Shown here in pieces: positions 44,484 to 52,449 of a stretch of 64,000 bases of DNA. Source of the stretch: Chitinophaga chungangae (GTDB taxonomy: Bacteria; Bacteroidota; Bacteroidia; Chitinophagales; Chitinophagaceae); assembly GCF_017742215.1 (NCBI RefSeq), contig NZ_JAGHKP010000001.1, forward strand, positions 1,674,001 through 1,738,000, in the 5' to 3' direction. Within the stretch, counting starts at the first letter, position 1; the number at the start of each line of letters is the position of its first letter. Both the position numbers and the translations under genes were made by a program. The notes beneath the pieces are model-generated. The model made no database searches, was not told the origin of the DNA, and was given only the letters and a program-made list of their open reading frames with translations.

Positions 44484-45913
44484 TGCAAAACATAAAACTG
44501 ACCGCGCTCGCCTTTGTACTGGGAATTTTCAGCTGCAAAGGCAGCGGGGGAGAAGAACCGCGCCCTGAACCGCCGAAACCGGACGTAAAGTCCGACGTGG
44601 CTTTCTGGCTCACCAACGGCGACAGGTCTGTACTTTTCAAACAACAGCAAACGCCGCTCGTATTCAGCGACGCGCTGAACCAATACCCGACCATCACCGT
44701 AGACGATACCAAAACCTACCAGGGGATAGACGGTTTCGGCTATACGCTCACCGGCGGCAGCGCCACGCTCATCAACGGTTTGGCCGCGGCGAAAAAAGAA
44801 GCGCTGCTGAATGAGCTGTTCCGCTGGGACAGTACTTTTATCGGCGTCAGCTACCTGCGCATCAGCATCGGCGCATCCGACCTCAGCGAAGCGCCCTTCA
44901 GCTACAACGATCTTCCAGCCGGGCAAACGGACCTCACGCTGCAGCACTTCAGCATCGACATGGAGAAAAAAGACCTGATCCCCGTGCTGAAGAAAATAGT
45001 CGCCATCAACCCGTCCATCAAAATACTGGGCTCGCCCTGGAGCCCGCCAACCTGGATGAAAACGAATAACAATTCCAAAGGCGGCAAACTCAAGCCGGAA
45101 TATTACAGCGTATATGCACAATATTTCGTGAAATACATCCAGGCCATGAAAGCCGAAGGCATTACGATAGACGCCATCACCATCCAAAACGAGCCTTTGC
45201 ACCCCGGCAACAATCCCAGCCTGGAAATGCAGGCGGCGGAACAGGCGGATTTCATTAAAAACCACCTCGGGCCCGCGTTTAAAACCGCGAACATCACAAC
45301 GAAGATCATCATCTACGATCATAATGCAGACCGTCCCGATTATCCCGTTACCATCCTCAACGATCCAGAAGCCAGCAAATACGTGGACGGCACGGCGTTC
45401 CACCTGTACGGAGGCAGCATCAACGCGTTGACGCCCATTCATAACGCTTATCCTGACAAGCACCTGTATTTTACGGAGCAATGGGTAGGCGGCCCGGGGA
45501 ATTTCCCGGCAGATCTGTCGTGGCACGTCAGCCAGTTAATCATCGGCGCAACGCGCAACTGGTGCCGCAATGTATTGGAGTGGAACCTGGCCGCCACAGC
45601 TGATTACAAGCCTCATACCGTGGGCGGCTGCACTTCCTGCCTGGGAGCCATCACTATCGGGGACGACTATACGCGAAACGTGGCATACTACATCATCGCG
45701 CATGCATCGAAATTTGTACGCCCCGGTTCAGTGCGCATCGATTCCAACATCCAGGAACCGCTGCAGAACGTAGCGTTTAAAACCCCCGACGGCAAAAAAG
45801 TGCTGATCGTACTGAATGCCGGTACCACGGCGCAATCTTTCAATATCAAATACAATGGCAAATCCGTTACCCCGCAGCTTGCCGCGGGCGCGGTGGGTAC
45901 CTTTGTATGGTGA
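44480..45913 (+). CDS. GH30 family beta-glucanase lipoprotein
   Basis: A 477-residue lipoprotein (lipobox IFSC, C19) with a TIM barrel and beta-sandwich of GH30. The acid/base is E238 in TIQNEP and the nucleophile E333 in YFTEQW, with SPWSPPTWMKTN between. GH30 subfamily 3 members are endo-beta-1,6-glucanases, which would trim 1,6 branches of a beta-1,3/1,6-glucan left by GH16. The ATG overlaps the GH16 stop (44480-44483); a second ATG follows directly. Confidence 0.92.
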   Translation: MMQNIKLTALAFVLGIFSCKGSGGEEPRPEPPKPDVKSDVAFWLTNGDRSVLFKQQQTPLVFSDALNQYPTITVDDTKTYQGIDGFGYTLTGGSATLINGLAAAKKEALLNELFRWDSTFIGVSYLRISIGASDLSEAPFSYNDLPAGQTDLTLQHFSIDMEKKDLIPVLKKIVAINPSIKILGSPWSPPTWMKTNNNSKGGKLKPEYYSVYAQYFVKYIQAMKAEGITIDAITIQNEPLHPGNNPSLEMQAAEQADFIKNHLGPAFKTANITTKIIIYDHNADRPDYPVTILNDPEASKYVDGTAFHLYGGSINALTPIHNAYPDKHLYFTEQWVGGPGNFPADLSWHVSQLIIGATRNWCRNVLEWNLAATADYKPHTVGGCTSCLGAITIGDDYTRNVAYYIIAHASKFVRPGSVRIDSNIQEPLQNVAFKTPDGKKVLIVLNAGTTAQSFNIKYNGKSVTPQLAAGAVGTFVW

Positions 45914-45963
45914 TACTGGGTGTAACATGCGTGTTTAGTAGGTTCAATAAATGGTAACGAAAG

Positions 45964-45988
45964 CCGGGTAGCATCTGCTCCCGGTTTA
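45964..45988 (+). terminator. Hairpin after the glucan locus (first of two)
   Basis: CCGGG (45964-45968) pairs with CCCGG (45980-45984), with an inner AGC/GCT pair extending the stem; the T-tract is short (TTTATC). It lies 50 bases after the GH30 stop. Confidence 0.6.
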
Positions 45989-46092
45989 TCTATGCATTTT
46001 CCTTTGATTGATAAAAGAACGGGATACGGGTTGGCTGCAAGTCCCGGTCCCGTTTACTTTCATCGTTTTACCATGGTTTTGAATCCTGACAG

Positions 46093-46121
46093 GCCGGCTG
46101 CCTCTGCAGCCGGCATTTTTG
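46093..46121 (+). terminator. Strong rho-independent terminator (second of two)
   Basis: GCCGGCTGC (46093-46101), loop CTCT, GCAGCCGGC (46106-46114), then ATTTTTG. A perfect 9-bp stem that ends the beta-glucan operon. Confidence 0.85.
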
Positions 46122-46148
46122 TTGGCGGCGACGGCCGGAGGGGATCTA

Positions 46149-48326
46149 TCAAAGGTTCAGCCAGTACACCAGTTTCACCACCAGGGCGCGGTTTTTTACG
46201 TAAAAGGGCTCGGGCAGGTAATTGTCCGTGTACACGATAAAAAGATCGGAAGCGGGGCGGTAGCGCCACTGGAAGCGGGTATTGAGGTTGATGTTCTTCA
46301 GCTGCTCGTTGTATTGCATAAAGCCGGTGAAAAACAGCGTGTTGGTCATGGTAACGTCGAGACGGGGCCCTACCAGCCAGAAATCTTCGCGGCCCCAGGG
46401 CTGCGGCAGGCGCAGGTTATTGTAAGTAGAGCTTAAAGCGATGCTCACGTACGGCTGGAAACGGTAACCGAATTCGCCGCCCAGCGTCAGGCGCTCGCCA
46501 TCCGCATAATAGCCGCCGTAGCGGGCAGACAGCGAGTAGGTGAACAGGCTTTGCGGTTTGGACACATAATCCGCGCCCAGGGTTTGCCAGCTGTGCTCGG
46601 TGCCGGTAGCCAGCAGGTGCTGGTTGTTGTAGTTGAGCGGGTCGAAAGGCTGCAGCAGCTTGATATACGTGGTGCTGGCCCAAACGTTGAGCGTATTGCG
46701 CGCGCGGAACACGAGGCCGTAATTCAGCATCAGCTCGTTATCGGTTCTGTCCATCTTTTCGGTGAAAAAGTTCGTGGAGGTCAGCTGCGGGCCGTGGCTT
46801 AATAATGCGCCGCTTTTCGGGAAAAATAACCGCGTGACCTGCGGGGCGAGTTTGATGTAACCCGTACGCGGCACATAACCCACTTCCGCTTTATAATTGC
46901 TGCCCACGTATTCGTGCTGCCAGCCGATGTTCCAGTTGCGGCTGGTGTATTGCAGGTTGGCCGCGTGCACCCAGTCCTTGCCGCGCGTGCCGGGACTGAA
47001 ACTCTTCAGCAGCATCGCTTTCCCCGTCCAGAAGTTGTTGGCCGAGGCCAGGTTGTATTCGAGGCCGAAATTGCGGTTGAAGCGGGAATACACGGGCTTG
47101 CCGGCTTCCACGTCGTTCGGGTTATAATGGATGGATTCTTTGTTGATGAAGATAAAACCGAAGTTGGAACGCGCGAACACTTTCCGCTGCAAGGCAGCTA
47201 CGGTGAAGTTCTGCGCGGGCAGCGCGGTTTCGGTCTGTCCGCCGGTCTGCATGTTCATCAATCCCAATCGCCAGTTCTTGTCCAGCTTGCCGCTGAGCCG
47301 CGCCCCGAAATGAATGGGCACGCCCAAACCAATGCGCCGTGAAAAGAACGGCCGGATGGTGCTGTAACCGAAGTTCGTGAACTGGTCGCCGTTCTCCAGG
47401 AAAAACTGCCTTCTTTCCGGGAAAAACAATTCGAAACGGTCGAGATTGGTCACTTGTTTGTCCACGTCTACCTGCGAGAAATCCGGGTTAACGGTAAGGT
47501 CGAGGTTGAGGGAGGAAGTGACGGCGATCTTTGCGTCGAGCCCGGCGTCTCCGCGCCATTTTTCGGGTTTGCCGTTGGTATAGTCTTTATTGATGCCGCC
47601 CAGCACGTACGGGATCAGCGAAATATTGGTGCCGGGGTCCGGCGGGGGCGCGTCCCACACCAGCACGCCGGTATACGCCAGCGAAGCGGAGGGGAATTGC
47701 CGGGGAACGGGCGCCCAGCTGCTTTTTTCGGTGGTTTTGAGATCGTTGCGGCCGAAGTTGATGCCCCAGCGCGTGATGCCTTTTTTATACCGGATGGTCT
47801 TGAACGGGATCACCGCTTCGAATATCCATTTATCGGGATAGTTTTTCACCATGGAGCGCCATTTGTTGTCCCAGCTGAGGTCTACCTTTCCGCCGTCGTA
47901 CATCAGCCCGTCCCATTGCGCCCCGGCGGCGTTGGCGCCGAAAGAGAAGCCGTTGGTCTGATCGTCGAACGGGTCCATGAAAAGCAGGAAGTTGTCGTTT
48001 TTGAGAAAGGAAAAGTCGCGGCGCAGCGATTCCACCATATACGGACCGGGGGCGCCGTTGTAATTGATCACGAGCAGGTAAATGTTCTGCTGGTCGTAGG
48101 TCATTTTCACATCCGTGCGCACTTTGGCGAAACTGGTGTCCATGGGGAGGATCATGTAAAAGTCGGAAACGGAATCCGCGTCGTGCCAGGCCTGTTCGTC
48201 GGCTATGCCGTCTATTTTGATGGCAGACGAGGCTTTGCGCATATGTAACTGGTAAGATTCGTTCTTTTTCTGTGCCGTTACGGAAAGGGTAATCAGGCAG
48301 AGCAGCAGACATGAAATTGATCGCAC
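46149..48326 (-). CDS. CBM9-like/DUF5916 outer-membrane beta-barrel protein
   Basis: A 725-residue exported protein (signal peptide to VTAQ, about residue 18). An N-terminal family-9 carbohydrate-binding-like sandwich (about 30-215; IKIDGIADEQAW and the FTNGFSFGANAAGAQWD region) is followed by a DUF5916 beta-barrel (about 235-725), with F-PERRQFFLENGDQF as the family hallmark and an aromatic barrel end. DUF5916 proteins are probably outer-membrane channels or receptors of unknown ligand; the gene is convergent with the glucan locus but not obviously part of it. Confidence 0.87.
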   Translation of the reverse strand: MRSISCLLLCLITLSVTAQKKNESYQLHMRKASSAIKIDGIADEQAWHDADSVSDFYMILPMDTSFAKVRTDVKMTYDQQNIYLLVINYNGAPGPYMVESLRRDFSFLKNDNFLLFMDPFDDQTNGFSFGANAAGAQWDGLMYDGGKVDLSWDNKWRSMVKNYPDKWIFEAVIPFKTIRYKKGITRWGINFGRNDLKTTEKSSWAPVPRQFPSASLAYTGVLVWDAPPPDPGTNISLIPYVLGGINKDYTNGKPEKWRGDAGLDAKIAVTSSLNLDLTVNPDFSQVDVDKQVTNLDRFELFFPERRQFFLENGDQFTNFGYSTIRPFFSRRIGLGVPIHFGARLSGKLDKNWRLGLMNMQTGGQTETALPAQNFTVAALQRKVFARSNFGFIFINKESIHYNPNDVEAGKPVYSRFNRNFGLEYNLASANNFWTGKAMLLKSFSPGTRGKDWVHAANLQYTSRNWNIGWQHEYVGSNYKAEVGYVPRTGYIKLAPQVTRLFFPKSGALLSHGPQLTSTNFFTEKMDRTDNELMLNYGLVFRARNTLNVWASTTYIKLLQPFDPLNYNNQHLLATGTEHSWQTLGADYVSKPQSLFTYSLSARYGGYYADGERLTLGGEFGYRFQPYVSIALSSTYNNLRLPQPWGREDFWLVGPRLDVTMTNTLFFTGFMQYNEQLKNINLNTRFQWRYRPASDLFIVYTDNYLPEPFYVKNRALVVKLVYWLNL

Positions 48327-49012
48327 TATCAGGTAATTTCCGGGTTAGGCGGGTAAAGTACAAAAAATCGGGGCTGGTTGTAATACTTTGGGGAAACAAA
48401 GAGGCCGGACAATTAACGGGGAGCGTCTCTGCACTGTGCGTTCCGCACCTCCCTTGTTAATTGGCCGGCCTGACCATTACTTCACTGCCCTTGCGGGCGC
48501 TTTCCTGATAACACTTCACACAACCATTCTGCCACTTCTCATTTCAATCTGTCAACACTTACTTTCCTTGCTAAAGTTCCTTTTTGCTCTGTATACTATT
48601 GTTTGTTTGCCTGGTTCTCCTCCAGATCAATGGCACTATAAAAATCGTCATTGTTCCTTCTTGATAACACAAAATTAATGCGCCGCAACATCGTGATCTA
48701 TGATAATTATCATCCTCCGGTTTTGTGAAATAACCTTATATGAAAAACCGTCCGCATTACCTGAATTTTTCGTGTCAATTTCACACTTTAATAATTATTA
48801 GAAATATTTTTATTGTGATTGGGGAAGTTGTTGATGTTGATTTTCAATGGTATGGGCAGGTTGTGCGTTGTAACATTTATCATAACAGGGAATTTATAAT
48901 ATTAAGTGTAAAAGTTGTTTTAACATTTTATTAGCGCTTTCGCCTTTTAATTCGTGTTCTGCGATTATGCAAATCCTGAAAAAAATGCATCCAGATGCAA
49001 AACGACGTTTCT
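48327..49012. other. Gene-free stretch of 686 bases
   Basis: No frame with plausible composition occurs here. It contains the structured palindrome at 48402-48471, a small GCCC-TTGC-GGGC hairpin at 48487-48498, and about 300 AT-rich bases (48660-48960) that probably hold the promoter of the MuiA gene. The base composition drop is sharp relative to both flanks. Confidence 0.55.
48402..48471. repeat. Long imperfect palindrome / structured element
   Basis: Outer arms 48402-48417 and 48456-48471 pair over 16 bp with a single A-G mismatch (AGGCCGG and CAATTAAC against GTTAATTG and CCGGCCT). After a 1-by-2 internal loop GGGAG (48419-48423) pairs with CTCCC (48449-48453), and an inner hairpin GTGCG-TTC-CGCAC occupies 48436-48448, leaving a 12-base bulge on one side. 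On the minus strand the element is followed by CTTTGTTT. It could be a small RNA, an attenuator for the DUF5916 gene or a dispersed repeat. Confidence 0.6.
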
Positions 49013-50635
49013 ATGAAAGTTATCAGTATGTCCGCGGCAATGTTGCTCTCCCTTGCGGCAACCGCCCAGCAGCCGGTATACACCCGCGCCGCGCTTGAAT
49101 CGGTGACCGTTTACCGCGTAGGCGCGGAAATGAATCACAAAACGAAGATCACGCTGCCGAAAGGCAGCAGCCAGGTAGTGGTGCAGCAGGTGGCCAACGC
49201 GATCGACGAAAACAGCATCCAGGTGAGCGCCAGCAATAAAGTAACGGTGATGTCCGCCGGTTTTGCGCGCAACTTCCTCAAGGAAGAAGACCTGAAAAGC
49301 CCGGCTTACCTGAAGCTGGAAGACAGCCTGCAGGCCGCCCGCCGCGAACTGACGCGCACGCGCAACAACCGCGTGGCGGAAGAGAACACGCTGGTGCTGC
49401 TGGACAAGAACCAGGCGCTCGGCAGCGGCCCCAATGGCGGCGCCAGTGTAACGGAGCTGATGAAACTGGCCGAATATTACAAAATGCAGCAGGTGGAATT
49501 GCGCAACAGCATCGCCGTGCTGCAGGAAAAGGAAACGAAGCAGCAGGAAGGCATTCAGAAACTGGAGAAACAATTAAAGGAACTGAGCAACGACCCGAAC
49601 GCCAGCGGCGGCCAGCTGGTATTGCAGGTGATGTCGGAAAACGGCGGGCCGGCGGATCTTGAGGTCAGCTACATTACGCCGGCGGCGCGCTGGGGCGTGT
49701 ATTACGACCTCAAAGCCACCAACACCAGCAGCCCGCTGCAATTGTTTTACAAAGCGAACGTGGTGCAGAATACGGGTGTTGACTGGAAAAAGGTGAAGCT
49801 TACGCTCAGCACCGGAAATCCCAGCCAGAACGGCACTGCGCCGGTATTGAGCGCGTGGTTCCTTTCATATATGGAGATAATAAGACCCGGTATGATTGCA
49901 GGCTCAGCAGCCTACCAGAACCGGCTGCAGTCCATGGAAATGAAATCAATGGCTCCTGCGCCGCCGCCAGTGGCGATGGATTCCATGGCTTCCGGGGTAG
50001 ACCTGTACACTCATCAGAACGAAAACCAGCTCAGCGCCACCTTCGACATCGACATTCCCTACGACGTGGCCAGCAACGGCAAATACCACAGCGTAACGCT
50101 GAAAGAATTTTCCCTGCCGGCGACCTATAAATATTACGCCGTGCCCAAAGCCGATCCGGACGCATTCCTGATGGCCGAGATCATGGATTACGAAAAACTC
50201 AGCCTGCTGCCCGGCGAAGCCAATATCATTTTTGAAGGCATGTACGTCGGCAAATCATTTATCGATCCCGGGGCTACTACCGATACGCTCAACCTCAGCG
50301 TGGGCCGCGATAAAAAAGTGATCGTGAAACGTGAAAAAATTACGGATATGTCCGGCGTGAAATTCCTTGGCAACCAGAAACGCCAGACCTTCACGTACGA
50401 GATCCGTGTGCGCAATGCGAAAAAAGAAGCGGTGAACATGCTGCTCAAAGACCAGTACCCGGTTACGACCGATAAAAGCATGGAAGTGGAGCTGCTCGAA
50501 AGCGACGGCGCCGCCGTGAACGCCGAAACCGGCGTGCTCACCTGGAAGCTGGACCTGGCGCCCGGGGAAACAAAAAAAGTACGGCTGAGTTATTCGGTGA
50601 AATACCCGAAAGACAAGCTGATAGCGAATCTATAA
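49013..50635 (+). CDS. DUF4139 / mucoidy inhibitor MuiA family protein
   Basis: A 540-residue exported protein (signal peptide to TAQQ, about residue 19). The N-terminal DUF4140 part (about 20-115) carries VTVYRVGAEM, followed by a coiled coil (about 85-185) and the C-terminal DUF4139 beta domain (about 190-540; LEVSYITPAARWGVYYDL, KVKLTLSTGNP). Function is unknown; MuiA homologues influence polysaccharide production in pseudomonads. ATG at 49013 is preferred to one 6 codons upstream because it starts a proper signal peptide. A terminator follows inside the next gene. Confidence 0.88.
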   Translation: MKVISMSAAMLLSLAATAQQPVYTRAALESVTVYRVGAEMNHKTKITLPKGSSQVVVQQVANAIDENSIQVSASNKVTVMSAGFARNFLKEEDLKSPAYLKLEDSLQAARRELTRTRNNRVAEENTLVLLDKNQALGSGPNGGASVTELMKLAEYYKMQQVELRNSIAVLQEKETKQQEGIQKLEKQLKELSNDPNASGGQLVLQVMSENGGPADLEVSYITPAARWGVYYDLKATNTSSPLQLFYKANVVQNTGVDWKKVKLTLSTGNPSQNGTAPVLSAWFLSYMEIIRPGMIAGSAAYQNRLQSMEMKSMAPAPPPVAMDSMASGVDLYTHQNENQLSATFDIDIPYDVASNGKYHSVTLKEFSLPATYKYYAVPKADPDAFLMAEIMDYEKLSLLPGEANIIFEGMYVGKSFIDPGATTDTLNLSVGRDKKVIVKREKITDMSGVKFLGNQKRQTFTYEIRVRNAKKEAVNMLLKDQYPVTTDKSMEVELLESDGAAVNAETGVLTWKLDLAPGETKKVRLSYSVKYPKDKLIANL

Positions 50636-50639
50636 CCGA

Positions 50640-51206
50640 TCATGGCCGGATGTCGCTCATCCGGCTATTTTTTTCATCCAGGTGAAACTGGTAGTCGTCT
50701 ACCACATACAGCCCGAAATACCCTTCGTGCGCCCATACCGTTACCGACTGGCAGGCGGCGTAATTATCTTTCAGCTCCGCGGGAAAATACAGCTCGTGCT
50801 GCACGCCGTTTATGTCGATTAACGCGGCGGGTTTGCGACGGGTGCGCCTGGCAGCCTGTTTGAACTTGTATTCCTTTACCGGCAGGTCGAACTTCTTGCG
50901 GTCTGCGCTTTTAAACGCATAATTAACGGAAAGGATGGCGCCGGAAGCGAGGCCGAAGCCGGTCAGTACGGAAAGCAGCGCCACGCGCCACAATGAGAGT
51001 TTTGTAACGAAATACAGCAGCACCGCCATTAACGCGGTACAAATCGCTGTCGATATCCATACGAACGAGCTCGGGACAATGGTGGATTGCAAAAAGTGCA
51101 ATGCCGTAAAATTGAGGATGATCACAAAGAAAGCCCAGGCGGTGTAGTAGGTGTGTTCGGGTTTGCGTGTGGCTGCTTGTTGTCTTCTTTCAATTATTCT
51201 CTGCAT
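50640..51206 (-). CDS. Membrane protein of unknown function
   Basis: A 188-residue protein with about three helices (roughly residues 23-43, 49-71 and 77-96) followed by a soluble domain (about 100-188) with a basic patch (FKQAARRTRRKP) and a beta-rich end. I recognise no family. The frame extends 12 codons upstream, but that ATG would overlap a -7-like box (minus-strand TAAACTTA, 51242-51249), so the ATG at 51206 is more consistent. The last codons (RMSDIRP) are encoded by the stem of the convergent MuiA terminator. Confidence 0.6.
   Translation of the reverse strand: MQRIIERRQQAATRKPEHTYYTAWAFFVIILNFTALHFLQSTIVPSSFVWISTAICTALMAVLLYFVTKLSLWRVALLSVLTGFGLASGAILSVNYAFKSADRKKFDLPVKEYKFKQAARRTRRKPAALIDINGVQHELYFPAELKDNYAACQSVTVWAHEGYFGLYVVDDYQFHLDEKNSRMSDIRP
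50645..50675 (+). terminator. Rho-independent terminator of the MuiA gene, inside the convergent CDS
   Basis: GCCGGATG (50645-50652), loop TCGCT, CATCCGGC (50658-50665), then TA and seven T. It begins only 10 bases after the MuiA stop and lies within the 3' coding end of the gene at 50640-51206. Confidence 0.88.
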
Positions 51207-51295
51207 TCTCCCGGCCGTTGTGGCCTGGGTTATTCTGTACATAAGTTTAGGAATATTCGCCGAATGTAAGAATAAACCTTCATATTTGAGCTGCT

Positions 51296-51817
51296 ATGAA
51301 AATAATTATCCAACCGGAAACGCCGGAAGACAGATCTGCCATTTATTCCATCAATGCCGCCGCTTTCGGCCAGGAAAACGAAAGCCGGCTGATCGACCTG
51401 CTCCGCGACAGTGAACATTTTATCCCTGAATTGAGCCTGGTGGCCAGGGCAGACAATGGCCCCGTAGGGCATATTCTTTTTACCAGGCTGATCATCGCAG
51501 GCACGGAAGGCGTAAAATACCCTGCGCTGGCGCTCGCGCCCATGGCGGTATTGCCATCTCTGCAGCAGTCCGGCATCGGCTCGCAGCTGGTGCGCGAAGG
51601 GCTGAAACGCGCCACGGAACTGGGTTATGGCTCGGTGATCGTATTGGGCCATCCGCAATATTATCCGAAATTCGGTTTTGCGCCCGCTTCGCGCTGGGGC
51701 ATCCGCACGGCCTACGAAGTGCCGGACGAAGTGTTTATGGCGATAGAACTGGAACCCGGCGCATTGGAAGGGAGAGCGGGAGTAGTGGTGTATCCCGACG
51801 CATTCGGCGCGGTGTGA
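51296..51817 (+). CDS. GNAT-family N-acetyltransferase (YhbS-like)
   Basis: A 173-residue acetyltransferase: N-terminal PETPEDRSAIYSINAAAFG, VGHILFTRL strand, and the acetyl-CoA site LAPMAVLPSLQQSGIGSQLVREGL, then YYPKFGFAPASRWGIR and the late EVPDEVFMA motif common in YhbS-type enzymes. The substrate is unknown. A CATATTTG box ends about 11 bases before the ATG. It is convergent with the lipoprotein gene, 1 base apart. Confidence 0.88.
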   Translation: MKIIIQPETPEDRSAIYSINAAAFGQENESRLIDLLRDSEHFIPELSLVARADNGPVGHILFTRLIIAGTEGVKYPALALAPMAVLPSLQQSGIGSQLVREGLKRATELGYGSVIVLGHPQYYPKFGFAPASRWGIRTAYEVPDEVFMAIELEPGALEGRAGVVVYPDAFGAV

Positions 51818-51818
51818 A

Positions 51819-52412
51819 TTATTTGGAAGGAAGGGGGAAAGACGCGGCGCGGGCGAATTTGCCGTATCGTTTTAAACCTGTCAGTTCGCCCAGCGCATTA
51901 AGCGAATCGAGCTTGTAAAAACATTTGTATTGCGCCCATACGCAGCTTCTTCTCACATACAGCGAATCGTTGTCAAGAATCGCGACGTTGCCCGCGAGAT
52001 AATACCGCGCGCCATACCTGAACCCTTTCGGGTAACGGCGGTTCATAAAAACATACACGTCGCCATGCGCCACCGGTGAAGTAACGCGGTAACGGTCGAG
52101 CGAATCCGTCCATTTGATCGCGTAACGGTAACGCCCGGCAGTATCCGCCGCGGCAGGCATAATACTGTCCGCCAGCGACCAGGTGAGCAGTTTCATGCGC
52201 ATCATCGAATCGAGCAGCGGCTCCACATCGCGGCTGCCGGCTTCCAGCAGCGAATCGGGCACGCTTACCACCGTGTAGGGCAACGTGCTGTCGTACCCGC
52301 GTATGGCGGCTTTGGCTTCTTCGCCAAGCAGCTGGTATTCTTTACAGTCGGGAACGTTGCAGGCATACAGGATCGCGCTCACGAACAAAGCGCAGCAGGC
52401 GTTTTTCATCAT
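51819..52412 (-). CDS. Lipoprotein of unknown function
   Basis: A 197-residue protein with lipobox ILYAC (C18) and a mature part of mixed helix and strand, with paired cysteines (CVWAQYKC near residue 158-165). No family recognised. Start ATGATG at 52412 allows either methionine; a TATCTTTT box lies about 28 bases upstream on the minus strand. It precedes nothing on its strand and is 37 bases from the phosphoesterase-propeller gene. Confidence 0.65.
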   Translation of the reverse strand: MMKNACCALFVSAILYACNVPDCKEYQLLGEEAKAAIRGYDSTLPYTVVSVPDSLLEAGSRDVEPLLDSMMRMKLLTWSLADSIMPAAADTAGRYRYAIKWTDSLDRYRVTSPVAHGDVYVFMNRRYPKGFRYGARYYLAGNVAILDNDSLYVRRSCVWAQYKCFYKLDSLNALGELTGLKRYGKFARAASFPLPSK

Positions 52413-52449
52413 GCATGGAATGATTTACCGTAAAAAGATACGATATATT

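Noticed and set aside
48487..48500. GCCC-TTGC-GGGC hairpin as a terminator
   Set aside because: Four-base-pair stem and no clear T tract.
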